Shown: positions 52,454 to 61,626, counted from the first letter of the stretch. The stretch is DNA of 64,000 nucleotides from Cryobacterium sp. CG_9.6 (GCF_029893365.1 NZ_JARXUZ010000001.1:372001-436000), one strand, 5' to 3'. The notes: generated by a model not told the origin, from the sequence alone. A program made the numbers and translations.

Positions 52454-53755
52454 TCAGCGGCCCGCTTCGGCGGCTTCCAGAATGGCAGCGACGGCGAGGG
52501 GAACGCCATGGAGGCGAGCGTAGGCATCCGCTAGCTCACGTGCTCGGTACCAATAGCGGGGATCGGCGAGCACGGTTTTCACTGCGCGCCCAATCTGTTC
52601 AGAACCCGGGTCGCGACGGCTGAGCGCAATTCCCGCACCGCTCCACGCCACGCGGGCGCTGACCTCCATCTTGCTCTCGCTCTGGCCGGCAACGACGAGG
52701 GGGATGCCGAGGGCGAGAGCCTGCTGCACTCCGCCGTAGCCGCCGTTCGTAACCAGCAGGTCGGCTAGCGGAAGGAGGTGGCTGAACGGCAGAAACCGTT
52801 CGAGTCGCAGATTGCTGGGGCGCCGGGCGCGCGGCAGCACCAGCTCCGGATCCGGACCACCCGTGGTGGCGATGACGAGGACGTTCTGGTCAGCGAGAGC
52901 CTTGATGGCGGGGACAAGCAGTTTGCGTGGCTCGCGTGCGGTGGACCCTTGCGTGACCACAATGATGGGGCGACCGTCGTCGCGGGCGGCAGCGATGTCT
53001 CCCCACCAGGCTGGTGGCCCCCACGCCGGCGAGGCGATGGGGAGGAGCGCGCCGGTGAACTGCACGATGGCGGGAAGGTCCGAGCGCGGATACTCAAATT
53101 CCGGAATCGTGGCCGCGAGGTAGCGCGTTGACAGCATCACGTTCCAGTCGAGAAAGCAGCCTTTGAGCGGTGGCAGGCGCAGCTCACTGCGTATCTTGTC
53201 GGCAGCTGCCTGTGCCTCGCTGAAGACCCACCGCTGAACGGATGCGGTCAGAGCGCGATTGCGTAGCCGCCCGATTTTCGAATGGCTGGGTTGCAGCCCG
53301 GTGCCGAAGGGTGCCGTGTCGGTGCTGGTGAGAGACAGTGGCGTGGAGGAAAAGGCCACGCTGGGCAGCCCCCGCTTCTCGGCCAGCAGCAGCCCGGCCA
53401 AGAAAGAATGTTCCACCACAATGACGTCGGGCTGAAATCCCCTGGCGATCTCGTCCATCTCCGCGAACCAGGCCGGTGTGGGTTCGATAAACAGGTTGAG
53501 AAGACCCGCTTTCATCGATTCGAGGCCGGGCCTCGTGGCCGAGGTGATGTGCATCTGCTGAATGTCGTCGTCGTCGAGGTCGGTGCTGGACGACATGGAG
53601 TGAAAGGTGGCTCCGGTGTCACGAACCTGATCGCCAAACGCCGAACCGGTGTACCACGCAACCTGATGACCAGCTGAAACAAGAGCCCGGGCAATGCCGA
53701 GGGTCGGTCGCACGCGACTGGTTGTGGGCACAGTGCCAATGAGAATCCGTACCAA
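52454..53755 (-). CDS. GT1 family (MGT/UGT-like) glycosyltransferase
   Basis: The 433-residue GT-B protein has an N-terminal acceptor domain (RVRPTLGIARALVSAGHQVAWYTG) and a C-terminal nucleotide-sugar domain ending NGGYGGVQQALALGIPLVVAGQ, the GT1 signature near residue 340, in which Tyr replaces the common His (usually THGGWNS-like). It may glycosylate a lipid, carotenoid or natural product. TTG 53755 with AGGGGGAC is the start. Confidence 0.88.
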   Translation of the reverse strand: MVRILIGTVPTTSRVRPTLGIARALVSAGHQVAWYTGSAFGDQVRDTGATFHSMSSSTDLDDDDIQQMHITSATRPGLESMKAGLLNLFIEPTPAWFAEMDEIARGFQPDVIVVEHSFLAGLLLAEKRGLPSVAFSSTPLSLTSTDTAPFGTGLQPSHSKIGRLRNRALTASVQRWVFSEAQAAADKIRSELRLPPLKGCFLDWNVMLSTRYLAATIPEFEYPRSDLPAIVQFTGALLPIASPAWGPPAWWGDIAAARDDGRPIIVVTQGSTAREPRKLLVPAIKALADQNVLVIATTGGPDPELVLPRARRPSNLRLERFLPFSHLLPLADLLVTNGGYGGVQQALALGIPLVVAGQSESKMEVSARVAWSGAGIALSRRDPGSEQIGRAVKTVLADPRYWYRARELADAYARLHGVPLAVAAILEAAEAGR

Positions 53756-53878
53756 CCGCGTCCCCCTACATGAGTGCCAATAATGCCCATCTTAACCCGG
53801 GTGTCACGCGGAGGTGCAAACAGGTGATAATCTGATCAGGTTGCCAAAATGCGGCGCAGCTTCGAGGTTAGAAGCTCC

Positions 53879-53950
<72 letters not shown>

Positions 53951-53983
53951 CAGGCTTGAAGGCGCTAGCCGCTGACAAGCCGT

Positions 53984-54057
53984 GGCGGGGTAGCTCAGTT
54001 GGTTAGAGCACACGGCTCATAATCGTGGTGTCGCGGGTTCAATTCCCGCTCCCGCTA
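53984..54057 (+). tRNA. tRNA-Met(CAT), elongator type
   Basis: Acceptor GGCGGGG/TCCCGCT (two G-T pairs), anticodon loop CTCATAA (CAT) and T-arm GCGGG TTCAATT CCCGC. It lacks the initiator features, so it is the elongator; the Ile-CAT (lysidine) type cannot be fully excluded by eye. Confidence 0.9.
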
Positions 54058-54069
54058 CACAGCAGTGGC

Positions 54070-54109
54070 AAGACCCCCGAATTTCTGCGGAAGTTCGGGG
54101 GTCTTTTTT
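54070..54109 (+). terminator. Terminator after the tRNA pair
   Basis: AAGACCCCCGAA and TTCGGGGGTCTT form a 12-bp stem followed by TTTTTT. Confidence 0.9.
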
Positions 54110-54184
54110 GGTGGTGTGGCTCACGCCTCCGGAAACCTACCTTGCGGCGAGCTCGGCGTCGCCGTCGAAGGCGCTGGCCGACCA

Positions 54185-54616
54185 TCAGACCGCGGGTATG
54201 ACCGCCTCGGCGCTGACCGGCGTCAGCCAGGTGAGTTCGGAACCGGTGCCCTCGATGAGATCTCCGAGCGCGGCGTTGAACACGGCGCCGTAGGGTGCGG
54301 TGATGTGTGCCTGGAAGGCATCCGCATTGCGATACACCTCGTAGACAAAGAACGCTGCGGGGTTTGAGACTCGGCGGTGCGGCTCGAAAATGAGGTTGCC
54401 CGGTTCCTGGCGCACATCGCGAGCGAGACCAGCGATGAGCGCTTCCACAGCATCCGCGTGCTCGGGCAGTGCGGTGAACTCCGCATACAGGGCCACCGGG
54501 CCACCGGTGGCGGCCTTGACCAGACTCGCATTCTCGGTCGATGATCCGCCGGGGGTGGCGGGCAGAGCGACAACACTCAGGCGCTTCAGGCTGGATGCGA
54601 TGGTCGTGCGATTCAT
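54185..54616 (-). CDS. Antibiotic biosynthesis monooxygenase (ABM) domain protein
   Basis: From ATG 54616 (TTTGGAG eight bases before) the 143-residue product has an ABM/quinol monooxygenase domain from about residue 40: GPVALYAEFTALPEHADAVEALIAGLA and PAAFFVYEVYRNADAFQAHITAPY. A 38-residue N-terminal extension is low complexity. Single ABM domains oxidise quinols or simply bind them. It is divergent from the LacI gene at 54731, and one of two matching operators (54655-54668) lies in its promoter, so sugar-linked control is likely. Confidence 0.88.
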   Translation of the reverse strand: MNRTTIASSLKRLSVVALPATPGGSSTENASLVKAATGGPVALYAEFTALPEHADAVEALIAGLARDVRQEPGNLIFEPHRRVSNPAAFFVYEVYRNADAFQAHITAPYGAVFNAALGDLIEGTGSELTWLTPVSAEAVIPAV

Positions 54617-54654
54617 CTGGGAATCTCCAAAATGGTGGGAGAGAAAGCTCTCCC

Positions 54655-54668
54655 TGACAACGATGTCA
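54655..54668. promoter_or_regulatory. LacI-type operator in the ABM promoter
   Basis: TGACAACGATGTCA shares CG centre and TGACA/TGTCA arms with the site at 54732. It is 38 bases upstream of the ABM gene's ATG. Confidence 0.65.
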
Positions 54669-54730
54669 ATCATCATCTTCAGGGAACAATACAGTAGGGT
54701 CATGAGCAATTGGGAGGCGGCGAAAAGACT

Positions 54731-55801
54731 GTGACATCGATGTCAGATTCGGAGACGCCGTCAGACGCTCCAGAGCGCGCGGTAGCGTCGCGTCCGCGCC
54801 CCACGATGAAGAACGTGGCCGCTCTGGCGGGCGTGGGAATCAAGACCGTGTCCCGGGTGATCAATGGTGAGCCGAATGTGTCGGCGGCGATGTCGGCCCG
54901 GGTGCTCGCTGCTGCCGACAGCCTGCATTTTTCCCCGGACCTTCATGCCGGTAACCTGCGCCGCGGCAACGGCCGCAGCAATACGCTGGGTCTGCTCGTG
55001 GGCAGCGTGAGCAACCCTTTTTCGGGTGCGATGCACCGAGCCATCGAGGACGTGGCAGGGGCTCGTGGCGTGGCGGTCTTCGCATCGAGCCTCGACGACG
55101 ACCCGGCCCGCGAGGAGGCCGCAATTTCGGCATTCCTCCGGCGAAGAATGGATGGCCTCATCCTCACGACCGTGTCGCAGAACCAGGGATACCTCGTGCC
55201 CGAGCTGCGGCGCGGAACCCCGATTGTCTTTGTTGACCGTGAGCCCGGGGGCATCGACGCGGATGTCGTGGTGAGCGATAACGCGGCCGGCGCGGCGGCG
55301 GCCACGCGACATCTGCTCGCCCATGGTCATCGACGGATTGCGTTCTTGGGTGACCGTATCGATATTCAGACGGCCCGGGAACGCCAGCGCGGATTTCTGG
55401 AGGAGCTGGGCCGCGCCGGGGTGGCGACCGTGGACGTTCCCGTGATCACCGGGGTGCACGATGAGGAAGCGGGGCGCCTGGTCACGATCGCCCTGCTGGA
55501 CTCCGAGCACCCGCCGACAGCGGTGTTCAGCAGCCAGAACCTCATTACGATCGGCGCGGTGCGCGGTCTGCGGGAGCGAAACGCCCAGCACAGCGTGGCG
55601 CTCGTGGGGTTCGACGACGTGCCACTGGCGGACCTGCTCGATCCGGGCGTGACCGTCGTCGCCCAGAACCCCCACGAGATCGGCCGCCTCGCAGCCGAAC
55701 GTATTTTTGCCCGGCTCGACGGAGACCGCTCCGTTGGGAACACCTATGTTGTACCAACCAACCTGATTGCACGCGGATCAGGGGAGATGAGACCGAAATG
55801 A
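54731..55801 (+). CDS. LacI family transcriptional regulator
   Basis: The 356-residue protein has a LacI headpiece (MKNVAALAGVGIKTVSRVINGEPNVSAAM) and sensor domain ending LADLLDPGVTVVAQNP. The start could be GTG 54731 or ATG 54739; GGGAGG lies about 12 bases upstream of the GTG. A palindrome covers this start. The stop overlaps the PfkB gene by ATGA, so repressor and kinase are made together; the effector is probably the kinase substrate or product. Confidence 0.92.
   Translation: MTSMSDSETPSDAPERAVASRPRPTMKNVAALAGVGIKTVSRVINGEPNVSAAMSARVLAAADSLHFSPDLHAGNLRRGNGRSNTLGLLVGSVSNPFSGAMHRAIEDVAGARGVAVFASSLDDDPAREEAAISAFLRRRMDGLILTTVSQNQGYLVPELRRGTPIVFVDREPGGIDADVVVSDNAAGAAAATRHLLAHGHRRIAFLGDRIDIQTARERQRGFLEELGRAGVATVDVPVITGVHDEEAGRLVTIALLDSEHPPTAVFSSQNLITIGAVRGLRERNAQHSVALVGFDDVPLADLLDPGVTVVAQNPHEIGRLAAERIFARLDGDRSVGNTYVVPTNLIARGSGEMRPK
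54732..54745. promoter_or_regulatory. LacI-type operator over the lacI start
   Basis: TGACATCGATGTCA is a perfect 14-bp palindrome. It overlaps the start codons (GTG 54731, ATG 54739) of the LacI gene, so a bound repressor would limit its own expression. Confidence 0.65.
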
Positions 55802-56727
55802 CTGACCCCGACCCCGGCATCGAAGCAGCTCGTCACACGCCCGGCCGCGTTGTCGTCGTGGGCGACGCGCTCATTGACGAGATGCGGGAACCCGATTCCC
55901 TGCGCGAGTTTCCCGGGGGCGCCGCACTCAACGTCGCCGTGGGACTGGCCATTCTCGGCGTGCCCACCACCCTCATCGCCATGGTCGGTGACGATGCCGA
56001 CGGAACGGTTCTGCGCAATTTTCTCGCCGCGCACGACGTGGAGCTCATCGCCACGCCGGGCCCGTTCGGGAGCTCTCGCGCCACCTCAGACCGCACGGAC
56101 GGCGAGCCGCGGTACATCTTCAACGAGGCCGCGCAGAAACGTCGCGTGGAGTTCGGACCGCGCGAGCGTGCCGCCCTCGACGCCGCGCCGCTAGTGGTCG
56201 TGAGCTGTTTTCCCTTCGACGACACGGTGCAAACGGATGCCTTCCTCGCCGCCGTCACGGACGGCCCTCACCGCCTCGTGATCGACCCCAACCCGCGGGC
56301 GGGGATGCTGCACGACAAGGCCCTGTTTGTGCAGAACTTCGAACGCGCCGCGGCCCGGAGCCTTCTCACTAAGGTGGGGGACGAAGACGCCGAGTTGCTC
56401 TACGCCAGCTCCCTCGAAGTCCTCCGCGCCCGGCTCCTCGCGGCCGGCGCCCACCACGTGCTCGCCACCGCGGGCCGCGCGGGTGCCATCATCGAGACCG
56501 ACGACGGCCTGCTCGTGAGCGAACCGATCACCGCTCTGCCGGGTGCGATCGTTGACACCATGGGCGCCGGTGACGCCACGCTGGCCTCCAGCGTGCAGAG
56601 CTTCCTGACCGGGGGTGTGCCAGCGGATGCGGCCGGTTGGCAACATCTGCTCGCCACAGCCATGCGCATCGCGGCTGCCACCTGCCGCTCCGAGGGGGCG
56701 CTCCTCCGCGTGCCCGACGCGGTCTGA
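55798..56727 (+). CDS. PfkB family carbohydrate kinase
   Basis: The 309-residue ribokinase-fold protein has GGAALNVAVGLAILG near residue 38 and the ATP/catalytic signature DTMGAGDATLASSV, Asp being the base. Fructose, ribose or a similar sugar is likely; the substrate cannot be read. ATG overlaps the LacI stop. No sugar transporter is adjacent, which is unusual for a LacI-kinase pair. Confidence 0.92.
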   Translation: MTDPDPGIEAARHTPGRVVVVGDALIDEMREPDSLREFPGGAALNVAVGLAILGVPTTLIAMVGDDADGTVLRNFLAAHDVELIATPGPFGSSRATSDRTDGEPRYIFNEAAQKRRVEFGPRERAALDAAPLVVVSCFPFDDTVQTDAFLAAVTDGPHRLVIDPNPRAGMLHDKALFVQNFERAAARSLLTKVGDEDAELLYASSLEVLRARLLAAGAHHVLATAGRAGAIIETDDGLLVSEPITALPGAIVDTMGAGDATLASSVQSFLTGGVPADAAGWQHLLATAMRIAAATCRSEGALLRVPDAV

Positions 56728-56760
56728 CACGCCGCGAGGCAGCAGACCGACTCGGGAGTG

Positions 56761-57660
56761 TCAGCTGGGCGGGGTAGCGACCGCGCGCAGCTCGCCGAGT
56801 ACGCGGCGAACGGATGCCCGCCGTAGCGTCTCGGGGCGTGACAGCACGTCGATCTGTCGTCCGACTCGCAGCTGGGTGAAGGGGATCAGCGCGATTCCGG
56901 ACCCCTCACGTGGTGCCATGGTGTATCGGGGGAGCAGGGCGATCGCGGCACCGGTCGCCACAATCGACGCCGCCACGAAGAACTCGTTGATTCGGTGTTC
57001 CACCCGCAGGGGTCGGCCCGCGCTGGCGGCAACCACATTCACCGCTTCGCCGAGCGGAAACCCGTCGTGCCCAGCGATCCACGGTTCGTCGGCCACATCG
57101 CTGACAGACAGCGACGAGAACCGAGCGAGTGGGTGATCGACGTTCACGGCAACGTCGAGCGGCTCGTAGAGTAACGGGGTCACCGACACGCTTGCGGGCC
57201 AGTACGGATCGTGCGGCACTCGATGCGCCACGACGAGGTCGTACTCTGACACCAGGGCCGCAAATTCAGAGCGAGCAACGTCTTTGTCGCCGCAGTGCAG
57301 CGGAGGCCCGCCGGAGGTCGCGAGCCGACCGAGCAACGGGCCGAACCACGCCAGCCCCGCGCTGTGAAAGCTTGAGATGCTCACCGGGGTGTGCGGATCG
57401 GAATGGAACCGAGCGACGGCTTCGCGGGCATCAGCCAGCGCGGTCGAAACGTGAGCCGCAGCTGCAGCCAGGGCCCGACCGGCGGGGGTGAGCGCCAGTA
57501 CGCGGCCCTGTTTTTCCGTGAGCGCCACGCCGATACCCCGTTGAAGCGCAGATAGCTGCTGCGAGACGGCCGACGACGAAACACCCAGCGCGCGAGCCAC
57601 GGCCGCCACACTGCCGCGCTCGCCCAGTTCGCGGAGCACGGCCAACTGATTGACATCCAT
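56761..57660 (-). CDS. LysR family transcriptional regulator
   Basis: The 299-residue protein has an N-terminal winged helix (LAVLRELGERGSVAAVARALGVSSSAVSQQLSALQ) and a substrate-binding domain with SISSFHSAG as its first strand. It is divergent from an EamA exporter gene, with two inverted repeats between, the usual layout for a LysR regulator and its target. The inducer is unknown. Confidence 0.92.
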   Translation of the reverse strand: MDVNQLAVLRELGERGSVAAVARALGVSSSAVSQQLSALQRGIGVALTEKQGRVLALTPAGRALAAAAAHVSTALADAREAVARFHSDPHTPVSISSFHSAGLAWFGPLLGRLATSGGPPLHCGDKDVARSEFAALVSEYDLVVAHRVPHDPYWPASVSVTPLLYEPLDVAVNVDHPLARFSSLSVSDVADEPWIAGHDGFPLGEAVNVVAASAGRPLRVEHRINEFFVAASIVATGAAIALLPRYTMAPREGSGIALIPFTQLRVGRQIDVLSRPETLRRASVRRVLGELRAVATPPS

Positions 57661-57665
57661 AAGCG

Positions 57666-57711
57666 AATGCTAAAGCATCCGTTTATAAATTGCTGGCTAG
57701 ACTTAAGCAAT
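57666..57711. promoter_or_regulatory. LysR-type inverted repeats between lysR and eamA genes
   Basis: ATGCT-AA-AGCAT (57666-57677) and ATTGCT-N11-AGCAAT (57689-57711) lie in the 72-base divergent gap. The second has the T-N11-A layout of LysR sites. Spacing suits a regulatory and an activation site. Confidence 0.6.
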
Positions 57712-57732
57712 GTCAGACAGCAGCATGGAGCC

Positions 57733-58671
57733 ATGAATCCTTTTGGGCTCCTCGGGCGCTACCGAGTCGATGCCGTGCTGCTGCTGGTGGCCATTGTCTG
57801 GGGCGGCAGCTACCTCGGCGCCAAGGTGCTCACGGAACAGGCAAGCGTGGCCGCCGTTCTTGCGCTGCGATTCCTCGTGGCGGCCGTGGCCCTCTATGTG
57901 GTCTGGCTCGTGCGCAGGGAGCGCCGACCCACTCGCGGTGAACTCGGTGTCGGGGTGCTCCTCGGCGCGACTCAGTCTGCCATTCTGTGGCTGGAAACCC
58001 TCGGTGTGGCTTTCACGTCGGCCACCAACGCCGGCCTCATCATTAGCCTCACCATTATTCTCACGCCCATTCTGGAATCGGTCGCGGCCCGACGCTGGTT
58101 GCCACGACCGTTCTTCATCGCCGCCGTGCTGGCCGTGGTCGGGGTGGCTCTGCTCGTCTCGGGCAGCGGGTTTCAGGCGCCCAACGTAGGCGACCTGCTC
58201 ATTCTGGCCGCCGCCCTCGTTCGAGCGTTTCACGTCACCATGGTGGGCCACCTCACCCGCGGGCGCAATCACAGCACCATCACCCTCACGCTCATTCAGG
58301 CGGTCGTGGGGTCACTCATCTTTGTCGCAGCGGATGTCCCGGGGCTCGTTCACGCCGCCACCACCTTTGGGCTCGGTGCCTGGCTCGGTGTCCTCTACCT
58401 CGGACTGGCGTGCAGCGTTTTCGCGTTCCTCGCGCAGATGTGGGCGATCCGGCGCACGTCGGCCGCACGGGCCAGCCTGCTGATGGGGACCGAGCCGGTG
58501 TGGGCCGTGCTCGTGGGTGTGAGCCTTGGATCCGAGATTCTCGGAGTCGTTGGTTTCGTCGGAGCGGTGCTCATTGTGGCCAGCACCTACTGGGGACAGC
58601 GTGTGGAGGCGGCACACCGGTTGCGGCGTGCGGGGCTCGTGCCGGGGCATCCGCTTCCCACCATTGTGTAG
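57733..58671 (+). CDS. EamA/DMT family exporter
   Basis: From ATG 57733 (GGAG upstream) the 312-residue protein has ten helices as two EamA repeats (VAIVWGGSYLGAKVL at the start, and YLGLACSVFAFLAQMWAIRRTSAARASLLMGTEPV later). The family exports amino acids or metabolites. Probably activated by the divergent LysR protein. Substrate unknown. Confidence 0.92.
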   Translation: MNPFGLLGRYRVDAVLLLVAIVWGGSYLGAKVLTEQASVAAVLALRFLVAAVALYVVWLVRRERRPTRGELGVGVLLGATQSAILWLETLGVAFTSATNAGLIISLTIILTPILESVAARRWLPRPFFIAAVLAVVGVALLVSGSGFQAPNVGDLLILAAALVRAFHVTMVGHLTRGRNHSTITLTLIQAVVGSLIFVAADVPGLVHAATTFGLGAWLGVLYLGLACSVFAFLAQMWAIRRTSAARASLLMGTEPVWAVLVGVSLGSEILGVVGFVGAVLIVASTYWGQRVEAAHRLRRAGLVPGHPLPTIV

Positions 58672-58767
58672 CAGCGGACACGGTGGGATTGGCTCTTGGT
58701 ATTCGGTTGTCTGGGGGGTTATGCTCGTGCCGCGCGGAATTCCACGTACCGAAGAAAGGTCCTAATC

Positions 58768-58929
58768 ATGAATCTCTTGCTCATTATCGTCATCATTGTG
58801 GCTGTCATTCTGCTCATCACCGGCGGCTTCGTGCAATCCCTGCAGTTCTTGCTCTACGTCGGCCTGTTCCTCGTGGCCATCGCCATTATTGTGTTCCTGG
58901 TGCGTGCCATATCCGGTCGCAAGGGCTAG
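58768..58929 (+). CDS. Small two-helix membrane protein (53 aa)
   Basis: ATG 58768 follows GAAGAAAGG by about eight bases. The product has two hydrophobic helices (NLLLIIVIIVAVILLITGG and LLYVGLFLVAIAIIVFLVR) and a basic tail (ISGRKG). Similar tiny membrane proteins are common in actinobacteria with no known role. It directly precedes the repeat array. Confidence 0.72.
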   Translation: MNLLLIIVIIVAVILLITGGFVQSLQFLLYVGLFLVAIAIIVFLVRAISGRKG

Positions 58930-58956
58930 TCGCCCCTGCGCGGCCGCGGGGTATGC

Positions 58957-59515
58957 TGTCGCGGCACTTGTTTGCGTGGTGGGCACTTGTTTGAACGCGT
59001 GCCAACCGGCTAAACGAGTGCCGCGACATGCCGCGGCGAGGGGACTGGCGCCAAAGACACCCTCCGGGTGCGGATGGGGGTGTGATTGGCGCTGGCCACG
59101 GGACCCAGCGAGGCGCGGGGTGGGCGACGGCGCCCGGGGTCGATGGGGAGGGAGGGCCGGGCTGTCGCGGCACTCGTTTGCGTGACGGGCACTTGTTTGA
59201 ACGCGTGCCAACCGGCTAAACGAGTGCCGCGACATGCTGCGGCATTCTGCGGCGGAGAGACTGGCGCCAAAGACACCCTCCGGGTGCGGATGGGGGTGTA
59301 ATTGGCGCGGGCCGGTGACGATGCGCGGAGGTCGACGGGAACGGGGACCACACTGTCGCGGCACTTGTTTGCGCGGTGGGCACTTGTTTAGATGCGTGCC
59401 AGCCGGCTAAACGAGTGCCGCGGCATTCCGCGGCATTCCGCGGCATTCCGCGGCGGAGAGACTGGCGCCGATTACACCGTCCGGGAGCGGATGGGGGTGC
59501 GATTGGCGCGGGTCA
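58957..59515. repeat. Three tandem double-hairpin units of about 190-206 bp
   Basis: Units start at 58957, 59163 and 59354, each with TGTCGCGGCACT. The first part folds as TGTCGCGGCACT...AGTGCCGCGACA (the third ends CGCGGC) with an inner GTTTG region. The second holds GGCGCCAA...TTGGCGC with ACACCC/GGGTGT inside. The third unit also contains CGGCATTCCG three times in a row (59421-59450). No coding frame is supported. Confidence 0.8.
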
Positions 59516-59516
59516 T

Positions 59517-60350
59517 CTAGGGTCCAGGGGCCACGGGAACGAGGGCCGGGCGTTTGGCGCTACGGCCGTCGCCGGAGGAGCGCCCGGTGAGGCGGCGACC
59601 GATCCAGGGCAGTACATGCTCACGGTAATACGCGGGGTTCCGGGCGCTGATGGCGGGGAGGGACGCATCCGTTTTGGCGGTGAATTCCTCGGGAACCGGC
59701 ACGCCGAGAGCTGTCAGCACGTTGGAGGCCACCCGCGCATGCCCGAGTGCGTTGAGGTGCAGGTGATCGGACGACCAGTTGCGCAGCAGCGCGAGTTCGG
59801 GGTCAACCCAGTTATCCACGTAGGTGACGCCGGGCTGCGTGAACCGCGCCCGGGCCGCGTCGGCGAGAGTGTCACCGCGCCGCTGAATGAGTGATCCGAG
59901 CGGAAGATGCCGCGTGGGGTTGCCTCCGGTGAGCATCAGAACATGCGCGCCACCGTCGAGGGCCTGATCGACAACACGCTGAAGGAGGTCCACCACGGCC
60001 GGGATCTGCACGCGAGGCCGCATCACATCGTTGCCACCGCCGCAAATGCTCAGCAGGTCGGGGCCGAGCGCGAGCGCCGGCTGCAGCTGATCCTCCACAA
60101 TGGGCCGCAGGAGTTTGCCGCGAATGGCGAGGTTCGCGTAGCTCACCGGGGTAGCGGATGCCGCGGCGAGCCCGATCGCGACCATATCGGCCCAGCCGCG
60201 CAGCTCTCCGCTCGGAAGTCCGTCGCCCACACCCTCGGTGAAGCTGTCTCCCATGGCGACGTAGCGTGCGAAAGGCGCACGCGGCGTCGTGCTACCGGGC
60301 GTCGGGCGCCTCAGGTACCTCGGTGGTCTCGGGGGCGACAGCCGATGCAT
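59517..60350 (-). CDS. SGNH/GDSL family hydrolase
   Basis: The catalytic blocks are GDSFTEG (nucleophile Ser), SICGGGNDV and SSDHLHLNALGH (Asp and His). The fold needs the strand FARYVAM before block I, so the internal ATG at 60254 is too short. ATG 60350 or 60422 are the upstream options, inside the end of the HEAT-repeat gene; I list 60350 without strong ribosome-binding evidence. Probable esterase or acyl hydrolase; no signal peptide is seen. Confidence 0.85.
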   Translation of the reverse strand: MHRLSPPRPPRYLRRPTPGSTTPRAPFARYVAMGDSFTEGVGDGLPSGELRGWADMVAIGLAAASATPVSYANLAIRGKLLRPIVEDQLQPALALGPDLLSICGGGNDVMRPRVQIPAVVDLLQRVVDQALDGGAHVLMLTGGNPTRHLPLGSLIQRRGDTLADAARARFTQPGVTYVDNWVDPELALLRNWSSDHLHLNALGHARVASNVLTALGVPVPEEFTAKTDASLPAISARNPAYYREHVLPWIGRRLTGRSSGDGRSAKRPALVPVAPGP

Positions 60351-61074
60351 CCGCTGCGTCAGTGTCGTCGAGTGGTGCGGCGCTGGCTGCGTCCGAGACA
60401 GCGACCGGGGCATCCGCTGCATCAGCGTCGTTCACCGATGCATCCGCTGCGTCGGCGGCCTCAGCAGGAGCGGCAGCGGCGGCAGCTTCGGCAGCCTCAG
60501 CGGCCGGAGTGTGCGAATCGGGTGCGGACGGCAGGCCAAGGCGGGCGGTGAGCGCATCGCGGGACTGCTGAGCCGCGCGGCGAACCTCCTTGTCGGGGTC
60601 GCGCAGACGCGCCACGATCCAGGAGAGGTGCTCCACGGTGCCGAGTGCGGATAGGGCGTGCACCGCGGCGGCGCGCACGCGGGGCGTCTCGTCGGTGGTG
60701 AGGCGGGTGAGGCGCTTCAGGGCGTGCAGCTTGCGCAGCAGGATCACCTTGGCGCACATCTCGCGCACGCGCCACGACTGGTTGTCGAGCCCGCCGATCA
60801 CGGCTTCGTTGGCCGACTCGCTCCACACGTGCATGAGCGCGCGGGCACCCCACAGCTCGGGCCAGTACAGCGAGGGCGCGCCATCGAGAATGCCCTGGGC
60901 GTGATCTCCGCCCACGAAGAGCAGAAAATCTTCACCCGCGTTCTCGCCCTTGAGCAGAGCAATGGAGCGTTCAATGACCGCCGGCTCTCCGTACCGCTTG
61001 ACGGCCGCAGCGATGCGGTCAGCGATGGGGAGGTCAATGGGAACGATGGGTTCTGAAGAGGAATTCTTACGCAT
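60292..61074 (-). CDS. HEAT-repeat-like protein with Ala/Asp-rich tail
   Basis: From ATG 61074 the 260-residue protein has helical repeats (WRVREMCAKVILLRKLHALKRL, TPRVRAAAVHALSALG and KEVRRAAQQSRDALTARLG) like HEAT repeats in PBS-lyase-type proteins. The last 70 residues are a disordered Ala/Asp-rich tail. It overlaps the SGNH gene by at least 59 bases. Function unknown; such proteins act as binding scaffolds. Confidence 0.8.
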   Translation of the reverse strand: MRKNSSSEPIVPIDLPIADRIAAAVKRYGEPAVIERSIALLKGENAGEDFLLFVGGDHAQGILDGAPSLYWPELWGARALMHVWSESANEAVIGGLDNQSWRVREMCAKVILLRKLHALKRLTRLTTDETPRVRAAAVHALSALGTVEHLSWIVARLRDPDKEVRRAAQQSRDALTARLGLPSAPDSHTPAAEAAEAAAAAAPAEAADAADASVNDADAADAPVAVSDAASAAPLDDTDAADASAVAPETTEVPEAPDAR

Positions 61075-61131
61075 TTGTATTAACGGTACCAACTGCGGGC
61101 GTCAACAACGACTATGCGGGTGATGTTCGAG

Positions 61132-61626
61132 CTAAACGGATGCGCCGGCGCTCGTCAGCACGGACTCGTCATGACCCGGCAGGGTGCGTTCAAAACCCGA
61201 TGCATTCTCGAAAATGCCATAGTTGCCAATGTCGCGGTAGCCGAGGCTGCGATAGAGGGCGAGGGCTTCGGGCTGGGCGTAACCGGTTTCCAGGCGCACC
61301 CGGGCGAAGCCGAGGCTCGCGGCGAGATCTTCGAGGGCACTGAGCACGCTCGTGGCGTGGCCCTGGCGGCGATAGTCCGGGTTCGTCCACATGCGCTTGA
61401 TCTCGGCGGTCTCGTCGTCATACCGGTGGATGCCGCCCCCGGCAACCGTGTGGGGTCCATCGAGCAGCACCAGAAAACCGCCGTGGGGCGCGTCGAAGTC
61501 CTCGGGTGCAACATCGTTGATCGAGTCGCCGGCGCCCTCTCCATAGCGCGCGTTGTATTCCACGCGGAGACCGGCGAGAAGTGGCACCACTTCGGGGGAT
61601 GAGAAACGAACCAAGCTAAATTGCAC
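61132..61626 (-). CDS. GNAT family N-acetyltransferase
   Basis: The 164-residue protein has the acetyl-CoA loop YRRQGHATSVLSALE near residue 85 and the LALYRSLGYRDIG motif, both diagnostic of GNAT enzymes. Start is GTG 61626. The substrate cannot be inferred. It is divergent from the hydratase pair. Confidence 0.92.
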   Translation of the reverse strand: MQFSLVRFSSPEVVPLLAGLRVEYNARYGEGAGDSINDVAPEDFDAPHGGFLVLLDGPHTVAGGGIHRYDDETAEIKRMWTNPDYRRQGHATSVLSALEDLAASLGFARVRLETGYAQPEALALYRSLGYRDIGNYGIFENASGFERTLPGHDESVLTSAGASV

